A stretch of 64,000 nt of DNA from Serpens sp035497915 (GTDB lineage: Bacteria > Pseudomonadota > Gammaproteobacteria > Pseudomonadales > Pseudomonadaceae): contig NZ_DATJCS010000039.1 of the NCBI RefSeq assembly GCF_035497915.1, positions 1 through 64,000 on the forward strand, read 5' to 3'. Below, piece by piece: positions 15,673 through 24,886 of the stretch. Each line of letters begins with the position of its first letter. Positions within the stretch are counted from its first letter, which is position 1. Under the pieces are notes generated by a model. The model was given only the letters and a program-made list of their open reading frames with translations. It had not been told where the DNA came from and did not search any database. The position numbers and the translations under genes were made by a program.

Positions 15673-17052
15673 ATGACTTCCCCCACTCCCACCGAACCGC
15701 GCCACGAACTGGTCCTCGGCCTGAACGATCGTCCGCGTCCCTGGATCGCCTTGCTGGCCGCCCTGCAGCACCTGCTGGCGATCATCGTGCCGATCGTCAC
15801 CCCCGGTCTGCTGATCTGTCAGGCCATCGGCGTGTCGCCGCGCGACACCAACATCATCGTCTCCATGTCGCTGGTGATCTCCGGTATCGCCACCTTCGTG
15901 CAATGCCGGCGCTTCGGGCCGTTCGGTGCGGGCCTGCTGATCGTGCAGGGCACCAGCTTCAACTTCGTCGGCCCGCTGATCGCCGGCGGCGTGCTGATGG
16001 TCAAGGACGGCATGCCGGTGGAAGCGGTGATGGCGGCCATCTTCGGCGTGGTGATCGCCGGCTCGTTCATCGAGATGGGCGTGTCGCGCGTGCTGCCGTT
16101 CGTGAAGCGGCTGATCACCCCGCTGGTGACCGGCATCGTGGTGCTGATGATCGGCCTGACGCTGATCAAGGTCGGCCTGATCAGCATGGGCGGCGGCTAC
16201 GCGGCCATGGGCAACGGCACCTTTGCCAACGGCGAGAACCTGCTGCTCTCCGGCGTGGTGCTGGCGCTGATCGTCATCCTCAACCGCATCCCGGTGGTGT
16301 GGCTGCGCAGCTGCGCCATCGTCATCGCCCTGGTGGTGGGCTATGCGCTGGCCGCCTACCTGGGCCGCCTGGATTTCACCGGCATGCGCGAGGCCGAGCT
16401 GTTCCAGGTGCCGATGCCGCTGCACTTCGGCCTCGGCTGGTCGTGGAGCCTGTTCATCCCCATGGTGGTGATCTACCTGGTGACCTCGCTGGAAGCCATC
16501 GGCGATGTGACCGCCACCAGCAAGATCTCCCGCCAGCCGGTGGAAGGGCCGCTGTGGATGCAGCGCATCAAGGGCGGCGTGCTGGTCAACGGCGCCAACT
16601 CGCTGCTGGCCGGCTTCTTCAACACCTTCCCCAGCTCGGTGTTCGCGCAGAACAACGGCATCATCCAGCTCACCGGCATCGCCAGCCGCTACATCGGCAT
16701 GTGGCTGGCCGCCATGCTGGTGATCCTCGGCCTGTTCCCGGCGGTGGCCGGCGTGCTGCAGGCGGTGCCCGAACCGGTGCTCGGCGGCGCCGCGCTGGTG
16801 ATGTTCGGCGCCGTGGCCGCAGCGGGCATCAACATCCTCGCCGGCATCGACCTGGACCGCCGCGCGTTGCTGATCATCTCCGTGTCGCTGGCCCTCGGCC
16901 TGGGCTTCTCCCAGGTGCCGGAATTCCTCGCCCACCTGCCGGCAGGCCTGCGCAGCGTGCTGGAATCCGGTGTGGCCACCGGTGGCATCTGCGCGCTGGT
17001 CATGAATTGGTTCCTGCCGGAGATCGGGAAGGCGGCTGAGGCGGTGCGCTGA
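15673..17052 (+). CDS. NCS2 family xanthine/urate-type permease
   Basis: This inner-membrane proton symporter is probably for xanthine, urate or a related purine. The 459-residue product has about 12-14 hydrophobic segments. NCS2 marks include the N-terminal ALQHLLAIIVPIVTPGLLIC, IVQGTSFNFVGP in the first half, and the TM8/TM10 region VTSLEAIGDVTATSKIS and SSVFAQNNGIIQLTGIASRY. The QNNGIIQLTG form is that of XanQ/UacT-like members rather than UraA, so uracil is less likely. Substrate cannot be fixed from sequence alone. It is a single gene between a terminator and a palindromic repeat. Confidence 0.85.
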   Translation: MTSPTPTEPRHELVLGLNDRPRPWIALLAALQHLLAIIVPIVTPGLLICQAIGVSPRDTNIIVSMSLVISGIATFVQCRRFGPFGAGLLIVQGTSFNFVGPLIAGGVLMVKDGMPVEAVMAAIFGVVIAGSFIEMGVSRVLPFVKRLITPLVTGIVVLMIGLTLIKVGLISMGGGYAAMGNGTFANGENLLLSGVVLALIVILNRIPVVWLRSCAIVIALVVGYALAAYLGRLDFTGMREAELFQVPMPLHFGLGWSWSLFIPMVVIYLVTSLEAIGDVTATSKISRQPVEGPLWMQRIKGGVLVNGANSLLAGFFNTFPSSVFAQNNGIIQLTGIASRYIGMWLAAMLVILGLFPAVAGVLQAVPEPVLGGAALVMFGAVAAAGINILAGIDLDRRALLIISVSLALGLGFSQVPEFLAHLPAGLRSVLESGVATGGICALVMNWFLPEIGKAAEAVR

Positions 17053-17113
17053 GGCCTATTACCTCAGCCAGACCTATCCAGCCGAATTTGTCCCGGTCGT
17101 GGTGGTGGCAGCC

Positions 17114-17208
17114 CTGTGGGGCCGGCTTTATGCCGGCCGACGGCGGCGGGAGCGACACCGCAAGCGCGGGCTCTAACTCCGCTGGCCGGCGTAAAGCCGG
17201 CCCCACAG
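17114..17208. repeat. Paired GGGGCCGGC palindromic repeat
   Basis: Inverted halves CTGTGGGGCCGGCTTTATGC and its complement ending GGCCCCACAG bracket a ~50-bp spacer. It is the same element as at 194-288 and 4623-4720. The gap 17053-17295 between the permease and alkB holds nothing else I can support. Confidence 0.7.
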
Positions 17209-17295
17209 CGGTTCGGCGCTGCTCGGCGGTCAGGAATAAGCCTGTGCCACCCCACAGGGTAAACTCGCCGCATCCCCACCTCCGGAGGTTGGTCC

Positions 17296-17946
17296 ATGCC
17301 GACGGTTGACCTGTTCGCCGAACCCTTCCAGTCCGGCCGCCAGCAGCTCGGCCCCGCCACCTGGTTGCTACGCGGCTTCGCCCACTCCTGGATGGACGCG
17401 CTGCTGACCGAGCTGCGCCTGATCGAGGCCGCCGCCCCCTTTCGCCACATGTTCACCCCGGGCGGTCTGCGCATGTCGGTGGCGCAGACCAACTGCGGCC
17501 CGCTCGGCTGGATCAGTGACCGCCACGGCTACCGCTACAGCCCGAGCGATCCCGACACGGGCCAGCCCTGGCCGCCCATGCCGACGACGTTCCGCCAGCT
17601 GGCCGAACAGGCCGCCGCCGCAGCCGGCTTCCCTGGTTTCGTGCCCGACGCCTGCCTGATCAACCGCTACCTGCCGGGTGCGCGCCTGTCGCTGCATCAG
17701 GACAAGGATGAGCGCGACTTCAGCGCGCCCATCGTGTCCATCTCCCTGGGCCTGCCGGCCGTCTTCCAGTTCGGCGGCATGCGCCGCGCCGACAAGCCGG
17801 AGCGCGTCGCGCTGCTGCATGGCGACGTGCTGGTCTGGGGCGGCGTCGACCGCCTGCGCTACCACGGCGTGCTGGCGCTCAAGGAGGGCCAGCATCCGTT
17901 GCTCGGCGCGCAACGCATCAACCTGACCTTTCGCCGCGCCGGCTGA
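17296..17946 (+). CDS. alkB: Alpha-ketoglutarate-dependent DNA repair dioxygenase AlkB
   Basis: AlkB removes 1-methyladenine and 3-methylcytosine lesions by Fe(II)/2-oxoglutarate oxidation. The 216-residue length is typical. The iron-binding HxD is in LSLHQDKDERDF (around residue 132) and the third ligand His in RYHGVLALKEG (around 190). The 2-oxoglutarate-binding Arg is in INLTFRRAG at the end. QTNCGPLGWISDRHGYRYS forms the substrate-lid region of E. coli-type AlkB. There is no ada gene alongside, so it is not in an adaptive-response operon here. Confidence 0.95.
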   Translation: MPTVDLFAEPFQSGRQQLGPATWLLRGFAHSWMDALLTELRLIEAAAPFRHMFTPGGLRMSVAQTNCGPLGWISDRHGYRYSPSDPDTGQPWPPMPTTFRQLAEQAAAAAGFPGFVPDACLINRYLPGARLSLHQDKDERDFSAPIVSISLGLPAVFQFGGMRRADKPERVALLHGDVLVWGGVDRLRYHGVLALKEGQHPLLGAQRINLTFRRAG

Positions 17947-17954
17947 CGAGCTCT

Positions 17955-18022
17955 GTGGGAGCGGACTTGTCCGCGAGCTTTTGGCTGCGGCCTGCAAAGC
18001 TCGCGAATGAATTCGCTCCCAC
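17955..18022. repeat. GTGGGAGCGGACTTG palindromic repeat pair
   Basis: The unit opens GTGGGAGCGGACTTGTCCGC and ends GAATGAATTCGCTCCCAC in inverse orientation. Similar units are at 27716-27788, 40143-40229 and 44887-44956, with a half copy at 154-178. Confidence 0.75.
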
Positions 18023-18139
18023 ATTGCCCGCCCTTCGCCCTCCGCCCCCACGCTTTTCCGAAAGCTACACTGGTTGAGCAGCCGGGCCGCCAGGCCATCG
18101 AGCGCCGGGGTACCGACAACAGGGTTCGGAGGGCAGAGC

Positions 18140-21100
18140 ATGAGCAGCACGTTTGGCGTGACACTCGACGACACCACCCGCACGCGGCTTGAAGCCGCTG
18201 CCCGCCAGATCGACCGCACGCCGAACTGGCTGGTCCGGCAGGCCATCCACCTGTACCTGGAGCAGATCGAGCGCGGCGACTATCCGGACGCCTCCGAGGA
18301 CAGCCTGCTGGACGAGCCCGAGGAGGAGGAACCTCGGGAAGACGTCCGCCACCAGCCCTTCCTCGCCTTTGCCGAAAGCGTGCATCCCCAGTCCGTGCTG
18401 CGCGAAGCCATTACCGCTGCCTACCGGCGCCCCGAGCCGGAAGTGGTGCCGGTGCTGGTCGAACAGGCGCGCCTGCCCGCCGAGCTGAGCACCAAGGCCA
18501 GCAGCCTGGCCTACCGACTGGCGGAAACCCTGCGCAACCAGAAGGCCGGCATGGGTCGCGCCGGGCTGGTACAGGGCTTGCTGCAGGAATTCTCGCTGTC
18601 GTCCCAGGAGGGCGTGGCGCTGATGTGCCTGGCCGAGGCGCTGCTGCGCGTTCCCGACAAGGGCACCCGCGACGCGCTGATCCGCGACAAGATCAGCGCC
18701 GGCAACTGGCAGCAGCACCTCGGCCAGAGCCCGTCGGTGTTCGTCAACGCCGCTTCCTGGGGGCTGCTGCTCACCGGGCGGCTGGTCGCCACGCACACGG
18801 AAACGGGACTCTCCAGCGCGCTCAACCGGCTGATCGGCAAGGGCGGCGAGCCGGTGATCCGCAAGGGCGTGGACATGGCCATGCGCATGATGGGCGAGCA
18901 GTTCGTCACCGGCGAAACCATCGGCGAGGCCCTGGCCAACGCCGGCAAGATGGAAGCCAAGGGCTTCCGCTACTCCTACGACATGCTCGGCGAGGCGGCC
19001 CTCACTGAGGACGACGCGCTGCGCTACCTGGCCTCCTACGAGCAGGCCATCCACGCCATCGGCAAGGCCTCCCACGGGCGCGGCATCTACGAAGGCCCGG
19101 GCATTTCCATCAAGCTCTCCGCGCTGCACCCGCGCTACAGCCGCGCGCAGTTCGAGCGGGTGATCAACGAGCTGTACCCGCGCGTGCTCGCTCTGACCCA
19201 GTTGTCGCGCCAGTACGACATCGGCCTGAACATCGACGCCGAGGAAGCCGACCGCCTGGAAATCTCCCTCGACCTGCTGGAGCGCCTGTGCTTCGAGCCC
19301 GCGCTGCGCGGCTGGAACGGCATCGGCTTCGTCATCCAGGGTTACCAGAAGCGCTGCTTCCATGTGGTCGACCACCTGATCGACCTGGCGCGGCGCAGCG
19401 GCCACCGCCTGATGATTCGCCTGGTCAAGGGCGCCTACTGGGACAGCGAGATCAAGCGTGCCCAGGTGGACGGCCTGGAGGGTTACCCGGTGTTCACCCG
19501 CAAGGTGTACACGGACGTCTCCTACATCGCCTGTGCGCGCAAGCTGCTGGCCGCGCCGGACGCCATCTTCCCGCAGTTCGCGACCCACAACGCCCATACC
19601 ATGGCGACCATCTACCACCTGGCCGGTCACAACTACTACCCCGGCCAGTACGAGTTCCAGTGCCTGCACGGCATGGGCGAGCCGCTCTACGAGCAGGTGG
19701 TCGGCCCGGTGGCCGATGGCAAGCTGAACCGTCCGTGCCGCATCTACGCGCCGGTCGGCACCCATGAAACGCTGCTCGCCTACCTGGTGCGCCGCCTGCT
19801 GGAAAACGGCGCCAACACCTCGTTCGTCAACCTGATCGCCGACCCGGACGTCAATCTGCGCGAGTTGGTCGAGGACCCGGTGACCAAGGCGGAAAGCCTG
19901 GCGGCCCGGGAAGGCGCCCTGGGCTTGCCGCATCCGCGCATTCCGCTGCCGCGCCAGCTGTACGGCGAGGCGCGGCTCAATTCCTTCGGCCTCGACCTGT
20001 CCAACGAACACCGGCTGGGTTCGCTGTCCGGCGCGCTGCTCGCCGGCGCCCACGTGGAGTGGCGGGCCGAACCGCTGCTGGATGGCCCGGTCGAGGGCGG
20101 CCACACGTTGCCGGTGTGCAACCCGGCGGACCAGCGCGATCAGGTCGGCGAGGTGCAACTGGCCAGCCTGGCGGATGTGGGCAACGCCGTCGCCGCCGCC
20201 GAGCGTGCCGGCGCCGGCTGGCAGGCCACGCCGCCCGACCAGCGCGCGCAGATTCTCGAACGGGCCGCCGACCTGTTCGAGGGCGACCTGCAGGCGCTGG
20301 TCGGCATCACCGTGCGCGAGGCCGGCAAGACCTTTGCCAACGCCATCGGCGAAGTGCGCGAGGCGGTGGATTTCCTGCGCTACTACGCCGCCCAGGTGCG
20401 CGCCGACTTCGCCAACGACACCCACCGGCCGCTCGGCCCGGTGGTGTGCATCAGCCCGTGGAACTTCCCGCTGGCGATCTTCACCGGCCAGGTGGCCGCC
20501 GCGCTGGCCGCCGGCAACACGGTGCTGGCCAAGCCGGCCGAGCAGACCCCACTGATCGCCACCCAGGCCGTGCACCTGCTGCACCAGGCCGGCGTGCCGC
20601 GCGGCGCGCTGCAACTGCTGCCCGGACGCGGCGAAGACGTGGGCGATGCGCTGGTGCGCAACGAGCGGGTGAAGGGCGTGATCTTCACCGGTTCCACCGA
20701 AGTGGCCCGGCTGATCGCCGGCAACCTCGCCGGCCGCCTGGATGCCCGGGGCCGCGCGGTGCCGCTGATCGCCGAAACTGGTGGGCAGAACGCCATGATC
20801 GTCGACTCCTCGGCACTGGCCGAACAGGTAGTCACCGACGTGGTCGCCTCGGCCTTCGACAGCGCCGGCCAGCGCTGCTCGGCGCTGCGCGTACTGTGCC
20901 TGCAGGAAGACGTGGCCGAGCGCATTCTCACCATGCTCAAGGGCGCCATGGCCGAATACCGGATTGGCAACCCCGACCAACTGGCGGTGGATATCGGCCC
21001 GGTGATCGACGCCGAAGCCAAGGCCGGTCTGGAACGGCATATCCAGGCCATGCGCGAGCGCCGTCACGGCGTCCACCAGGCGGCACGCACCGTGGGCGCC

Positions 21101-22099
21101 AACCTGCAGTACGGCACCTTCGTGCTGCCCACGCTGATCGAGCTGGACAGCATCCAGGAGCTGGGCCGCGAGGTATTCGGCCCGATTCTCCACGTGGTGC
21201 GTTATCAGCGCGAAGACCTGGACCGGCTGATCGAACAGATCAACGGCACCGGTTACGGGCTGACCTTCGGCATCCACACGCGCATCGACGAAACCATCGC
21301 CCAGGTGGTGGATCAGGTGCAGGCCGGCAATCTGTACGTGAACCGCAACATGATCGGCGCCGTGGTCGGCGTCCAGCCGTTCGGCGGGGAAGGGCTGTCC
21401 GGCACCGGACCCAAGGCCGGCGGGCCGCTGTACCTGTACCGTTTGCTGTCCAGCCGCCCCGAGGATGCCCTGCGCAAAACCTTCGCCCGCCACGACGAAC
21501 CCAGCCCCGCCGACCCTGGCCTGCGCGAGCAGCTGGACAGCCAGCTCGGCCGCCCATTGGGCGCCCTGCGCGACTGGGCGGCGCAACAGGAACGCGGCCC
21601 GCTGGTGGAACTGTGCGACCGCTACGCCGCCGACTCGCAAAGCGGCCTGAGCCGCGTGCTCAACGGGCCGACCGGGGAGCGCAACAGCTACCTGCTGCTG
21701 CCCCGGGAAAGCGTGCTCAGCCTGGCCGACAACGAAGCCGACCGCCTCTGCCAGCTGGCCGCCGGCCTGGCGGTGGGCAACCACCTGTTCTGGCCCGACG
21801 ACGAAGCCAACCGCACCCTGCGCGGCGCGCTGCCCCGGGTCGTGCAGGACCGCATCAGCCTGATCCGTGACTGGAACGGCGAAGCCGTCGCCTTCGACGC
21901 GGTGCTGCACCACGGCGACGCCGACCAGCTACGCGGCATCAGCCAGCAACTCGCCCGCCGCAACGGTCCGCTGGTCGCCGTGATCGGCCTGCCGGCCGGC
22001 GACACGGACATCCCGCTGGAACGCCTGCTGATCGAACGGACCCTGAGCGTCAACACCGCGGCGGCGGGGGGCAATGCGAGCCTGATGACCATTGGCTAA
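18140..22099 (+). CDS. putA: Trifunctional proline utilization protein PutA
   Basis: PutA oxidises proline to glutamate and represses put genes. The 1319-residue protein has a ribbon-helix-helix DNA-binding domain at residues ~1-50 (FGVTLDDTTRTRLEAAARQI), which marks the trifunctional class. The FAD proline dehydrogenase barrel spans ~250-570 (RLMIRLVKGAYWDSEIKRAQ). The P5C/glutamate-semialdehyde dehydrogenase spans ~640-1130 with catalytic Cys in SAGQRCSALRVLC and Glu in LIAETGGQNAM. The C-terminal ALDH-like domain ends in LSVNTAAAGGNASLMTIG. The ATG at 18140 gives the standard RHH start. No putP lies next to it, so its DNA targets are presumably its own promoter or distant. Confidence 0.97.
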   Translation: MSSTFGVTLDDTTRTRLEAAARQIDRTPNWLVRQAIHLYLEQIERGDYPDASEDSLLDEPEEEEPREDVRHQPFLAFAESVHPQSVLREAITAAYRRPEPEVVPVLVEQARLPAELSTKASSLAYRLAETLRNQKAGMGRAGLVQGLLQEFSLSSQEGVALMCLAEALLRVPDKGTRDALIRDKISAGNWQQHLGQSPSVFVNAASWGLLLTGRLVATHTETGLSSALNRLIGKGGEPVIRKGVDMAMRMMGEQFVTGETIGEALANAGKMEAKGFRYSYDMLGEAALTEDDALRYLASYEQAIHAIGKASHGRGIYEGPGISIKLSALHPRYSRAQFERVINELYPRVLALTQLSRQYDIGLNIDAEEADRLEISLDLLERLCFEPALRGWNGIGFVIQGYQKRCFHVVDHLIDLARRSGHRLMIRLVKGAYWDSEIKRAQVDGLEGYPVFTRKVYTDVSYIACARKLLAAPDAIFPQFATHNAHTMATIYHLAGHNYYPGQYEFQCLHGMGEPLYEQVVGPVADGKLNRPCRIYAPVGTHETLLAYLVRRLLENGANTSFVNLIADPDVNLRELVEDPVTKAESLAAREGALGLPHPRIPLPRQLYGEARLNSFGLDLSNEHRLGSLSGALLAGAHVEWRAEPLLDGPVEGGHTLPVCNPADQRDQVGEVQLASLADVGNAVAAAERAGAGWQATPPDQRAQILERAADLFEGDLQALVGITVREAGKTFANAIGEVREAVDFLRYYAAQVRADFANDTHRPLGPVVCISPWNFPLAIFTGQVAAALAAGNTVLAKPAEQTPLIATQAVHLLHQAGVPRGALQLLPGRGEDVGDALVRNERVKGVIFTGSTEVARLIAGNLAGRLDARGRAVPLIAETGGQNAMIVDSSALAEQVVTDVVASAFDSAGQRCSALRVLCLQEDVAERILTMLKGAMAEYRIGNPDQLAVDIGPVIDAEAKAGLERHIQAMRERRHGVHQAARTVGANLQYGTFVLPTLIELDSIQELGREVFGPILHVVRYQREDLDRLIEQINGTGYGLTFGIHTRIDETIAQVVDQVQAGNLYVNRNMIGAVVGVQPFGGEGLSGTGPKAGGPLYLYRLLSSRPEDALRKTFARHDEPSPADPGLREQLDSQLGRPLGALRDWAAQQERGPLVELCDRYAADSQSGLSRVLNGPTGERNSYLLLPRESVLSLADNEADRLCQLAAGLAVGNHLFWPDDEANRTLRGALPRVVQDRISLIRDWNGEAVAFDAVLHHGDADQLRGISQQLARRNGPLVAVIGLPAGDTDIPLERLLIERTLSVNTAAAGGNASLMTIG

Positions 22100-22120
22100 G
22101 CAGTACTGGTTCTGCACCAA

Positions 22121-22210
22121 CCGTAGGGTGGGAAACGCCGCAGGCTCCACCGGGGGCGCAGCGGCGGGGCAGGTGGTGGAAAATCGCTGCGCGAGTTTTC
22201 CACCCTACGG
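22121..22210. repeat. Inverted-repeat mini-element (CCGTAGGGTGG ... CCACCCTACGG)
   Basis: A 90-bp unit is bounded by CCGTAGGGTGG and its inverse CCACCCTACGG, with internal CGCAGCGGCGGGGCAGG and GGTGGAAAATCGCTGCGCGA. It is nearly identical to 23441-23531. A half GGGGCCGGC repeat follows at 22208-22261. Confidence 0.75.
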
Positions 22211-22295
22211 GCTTGGCTGGGTCACCCTGTGGGGCCGGCTTTACGCCGGCCAGCGGAGCTGAATCCCGCGCCTCGGCATCGCTCCCGCCAATACC

Positions 22296-22520
22296 ATGTC
22301 CCCCGACAAACCCACCCCCGAACGCCTCTACCCCGGCCACCCGCAACCGCCCGGCCGGGGCCGCGTCGATGTGAACCCCAGCGACGAACCCGGCATCGAC
22401 GAATTGCCGGACAACGAAGGCGAACTGCCCCGCGACCGGGAGGAATGGGAAAATCTGGAAGACATGCCGGATACCGATCCGGATCAAGGCGAGCGGGATG
22501 GGGTGATCAATCCGCGTTGA
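22296..22520 (+). CDS. Small acidic hypothetical protein
   Basis: This is a 74-residue product I do not recognise. It is Pro-, Asp- and Glu-rich (GIDELPDNEGELPRDREEWE), has no hydrophobic segment, and is probably disordered. The ATG at 22296 lacks a strong ribosome-binding site, so coding is only moderately supported. It ends 10 bp before the converging NERD-domain gene. Acidic Pro-rich proteins of this size are common hypotheticals in pseudomonads. Confidence 0.5.
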   Translation: MSPDKPTPERLYPGHPQPPGRGRVDVNPSDEPGIDELPDNEGELPRDREEWENLEDMPDTDPDQGERDGVINPR

Positions 22521-22530
22521 ACGCGCCGCG

Positions 22531-23304
22531 TCACCCGAGCGGCTGCTGGGTACGGCATTTCGGAAAGGTGCTGCAGCCCCAGAACTGCTGGCCGGCCTTG
22601 GGGCCGCTCTTGATGCTGCGAATGACCAGCGCGCTGCCGCAGCGCGGGCACTGGCGGGTCGCGTTCGGATCGCTGCGCTGCCGGAGACGTTCGACATGCT
22701 CGCGTCGCGTCGCCAGCGTCGGAGCCAGGCGGCCGCCTTGCAGCGCCTGAACCATGGCGTTGACCTGCGGTTCGGAAAAGACCGGCTGCTGGAAGGCGCG
22801 GATATGGCGAATGAAGCCGATGCCTTCGGTCACGTTCGGCGGCATCGTCGTCTTGAAGGTGCTGCCGCCGACAAACACGATCACCGAATGAATGTGTTCG
22901 GGTGCAATGCCCAGCGCCGCTTCCAGTGCCTTGAGGTGCTTGTAGTTCTGCCGCAGCGGGTTCTGGAACTTGAAGCGCCGCTTGTAGATCTGCTGGGTCC
23001 ACTGCGCTTGCTGCTCGCCACCGAAGATCCAGCCGCTCATGTTCTTGGTTTCCACCACGAAGATGCCGAAGGGCGACACGAAAACATGGTCGATCTGCGT
23101 CGTGCCATCCGGGGTGGTCAGGGTCACGTCATGCAGGCGTCGATAGACCCGCCGGTCCAGTTGGTAATGGGCGAACAGCCGCACCAGTTGCTCGCCGACC
23201 CAGCCCTTGAACCACGGGCTTTTCAGCAGCACCAGAAGCAGCATCATCGGTATCAGCCAGGTCATGGCGCTGAGCAATGGCTGGAGAATGGCGTGGGTGT
23301 TCAT
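22531..23304 (-). CDS. NERD-domain protein with C-terminal zinc ribbon
   Basis: The 257-residue product has one N-terminal membrane segment (LLSAMTWLIPMMLLLVLLKS), then a nuclease-related NERD domain. Its predicted active-site residues are visible in GTTQIDHVFVSPFGIFVVET followed by KN, the D...E-x-K pattern of the PD-(D/E)XK fold. Residues ~215-250 form a topoisomerase-type zinc finger (CPRCGSALVIRS ... FWGCSTFPKC, four Cys). This domain pair suggests a membrane-tethered DNA-processing enzyme, but no substrate is known. It is transcribed alone. Confidence 0.85.
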   Translation of the reverse strand: MNTHAILQPLLSAMTWLIPMMLLLVLLKSPWFKGWVGEQLVRLFAHYQLDRRVYRRLHDVTLTTPDGTTQIDHVFVSPFGIFVVETKNMSGWIFGGEQQAQWTQQIYKRRFKFQNPLRQNYKHLKALEAALGIAPEHIHSVIVFVGGSTFKTTMPPNVTEGIGFIRHIRAFQQPVFSEPQVNAMVQALQGGRLAPTLATRREHVERLRQRSDPNATRQCPRCGSALVIRSIKSGPKAGQQFWGCSTFPKCRTQQPLG

Positions 23305-23368
23305 GGCGGTCCCTGCTAGGCAAACGGTGATGAGTCCGGGTGGCTTGCCCCGGTCCGTTCGACCGGGC

Positions 23369-23674
23369 AGGGCATCTTAGGACCGCTTGGGCGCCTGGGG
23401 TGTGTGCGGGTTCCCGTTCCGCTGCCCAGCGGTGTCAGGCTGTAGGGTGGAAAACGCCGCAGGCTTTTCCACCGGGACGCAGCGGCGGGGCAGGCGGTGG
23501 AAAATCGCTGCGCGAGTTTTCCACCCTACGGACTTAGGACTGCCTGGGCGTCAGGGATGTGTGCAGGTTCCCTGTTCCGCCTTCACAAAGCGAACCGGCG
23601 CATTCCAGCCCCGGGTTATCGACGCGTTGGCGGCCAAGGCAAGCCTTGACCACCCTAAATGGGGCCAGCGGGTA
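23369..23674. repeat. Diverged direct repeat flanking a GTAGGGTGG mini-element
   Basis: This gene-free stretch (23305-23674) contains the 91-bp mini-element at 23441-23531, nearly identical to that at 22121-22210. It is flanked by two similar ~50-bp segments: CTTAGGACCGCTTGGGCG (from ~23372) and CTTAGGACTGCCTGGGCG (from ~23533). Each is followed by a GTGTGTGC(G/A)GGTTCCC-like run. The arrangement looks like an old duplication or insertion footprint. No gene is visible. Confidence 0.6.
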
Positions 23675-24553
23675 CTACAGCATCCACGGCGGCGTGGGTT
23701 CTTCCTCGGCCGTCTCCTTCAGCGCTGCTTCCTTGCGGGCCTGATCGGCCAGGGTGGCGTTGATCTCGCGCATCACCGCGTCGAGATCCGCCGCCTCCTC
23801 GGGTTCGGCGAATTCGCCGGTCAGTGGCGTCTCCGGCGTCAGCTTGCCTTCCTCGTAGAGCGCCCACATTTCCTTGGCGTACTTCGTCTGGCGCAGTTCC
23901 GGGGCGAAGCGTCCGAAATAGCCGGCCATGTTGGCCACGTCCCGCTCCAGCATGCTGAAGGCGTGGTTGTTGCCGGCGGCATCCACCGCCTGGGGCAGGT
24001 CGATGATCACCGGACCGTCCGGGCCGAGCAGCACGTTGAACTCCGACAGGTCGCCATGCACCAGGCCGGCGCAGAGCATCTTGACGATCTCGCGGATCAT
24101 GAAGGCGTGGAATTCGCGGGCATCTTCCGGGCTCATGTCGACGTCATTCAGGCGCGGCGCCACTTCGCCGCTGCCATCGGTGACCAGCTCCATGAGCAGC
24201 ACGCCGTCCTGGAAATCGTAGGGGCTGGGCACCCGCACACCGGCGCTGGCCAAGCGGAACAGGGCGGCCACTTCGGCGTTCTGCCAGGCCTCTTCCTGCT
24301 CCTTGCGACCATACTTCGAGCCCTTGGCCATGGCCCGCGTGGCGCGGCTGCTGCGCACCTTGCGGCCTTCCTGATACTCGGCCGCCTGCCGGAAGCTGCG
24401 CTTGTTGGCCTCCTTGTACACCTTGGCGCAGCGCAGCTCGTCACCGCAGCGCACCACATACACGGAGGCTTCCTTGCCGCTCATTAGCGAGCGGACTACC
24501 TCGTCAATCAGGCCGTCCTCTTGCAGGGACTCAAGTCGTTTCGGTGTTTTCAT
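23675..24553 (-). CDS. PA4780-type RIO-like serine/threonine kinase
   Basis: This 292-residue protein belongs to the bacterial RIO1-like kinases. Visible are the nucleotide-binding start (LMSGKEASVYVVRCGDELRC, then AKVYKE with the ATP-anchoring Lys), the catalytic loop LVHGDLSEFNVLLGPDGP, and the metal-binding VIIDLPQAVD. The tail is acidic (PEEAADLDAV, ETAEEEPTPPWML). Its physiological substrate is not evident from context. It stands alone, upstream of a tRNA terminator and convergent with nothing nearby. Confidence 0.9.
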   Translation of the reverse strand: MKTPKRLESLQEDGLIDEVVRSLMSGKEASVYVVRCGDELRCAKVYKEANKRSFRQAAEYQEGRKVRSSRATRAMAKGSKYGRKEQEEAWQNAEVAALFRLASAGVRVPSPYDFQDGVLLMELVTDGSGEVAPRLNDVDMSPEDAREFHAFMIREIVKMLCAGLVHGDLSEFNVLLGPDGPVIIDLPQAVDAAGNNHAFSMLERDVANMAGYFGRFAPELRQTKYAKEMWALYEEGKLTPETPLTGEFAEPEEAADLDAVMREINATLADQARKEAALKETAEEEPTPPWML

Positions 24554-24664
24554 TGGATGCTGGAGGCAACGTTGCTGGTCATGTTCGATCCCTGACGGTG
24601 GTGCGGCAGCTTAACCAAGATGGGCGGCGTATGGCCATGTTGGCGACGCGGAGGCCGGAAATAC

Positions 24665-24690
24665 AAAAGCCCCAGGCTTTCACCTGGGGC
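24665..24690 (-). terminator. Terminator of the tRNA-Arg gene
   Basis: On the minus strand GCCCCAGG-TGAAAG-CCTGGGGC is followed by TTTTG, starting 10 nt after the tRNA 3' end. It has an 8-bp GC-rich stem. Confidence 0.85.
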
Positions 24691-24699
24691 TTTCTTATA

Positions 24700-24776
24700 T
24701 GGCGCATCCGGCGGGATTCGAACCCACGACCCCTGCCTTCGGAGGGCAGTACTCTATCCAGCTGAGCTACGGATGC
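24700..24776 (-). tRNA. tRNA-Arg (anticodon CCG)
   Basis: The 77-nt minus-strand gene folds into a cloverleaf. The acceptor GCATCCG pairs with CGGATGC. The D-arm contains AGCTCAGCTGGATAGAG, the anticodon arm is CTGCC-CTCCGAA-GGCAG with anticodon CCG, and the T-arm has GGTTCGAATCC. The discriminator is G and CCA is encoded (24700-24702). It reads CGG arginine codons. Confidence 0.97.
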
Positions 24777-24886
24777 GTTGAGGGCCGCCATGATACTCAT
24801 CTGGCCTGCGGGCGTCCACGACGCCGGTGCGACGGGGTTCAAACGGCGCTTCGGGATGCACGGGCGTGGATTTTTTCAAACGTGTA

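Noticed and set aside
15673..17052. Uracil permease UraA
   Set aside because: The TM10 motif QNNGIIQLTG and overall sequence follow the xanthine/urate branch, and no upp or pyr gene is adjacent.
18065..21913. A 1282-codon open frame antisense to putA
   Set aside because: It is a mirror frame produced by high GC; putA matches its family over the whole length and the antisense product has low-complexity composition with no motif.
24700..24776. tRNA-Arg as an integration site for a genomic island
   Set aside because: No integrase, no direct repeat of the tRNA 3' end and only core metabolic genes on both sides.
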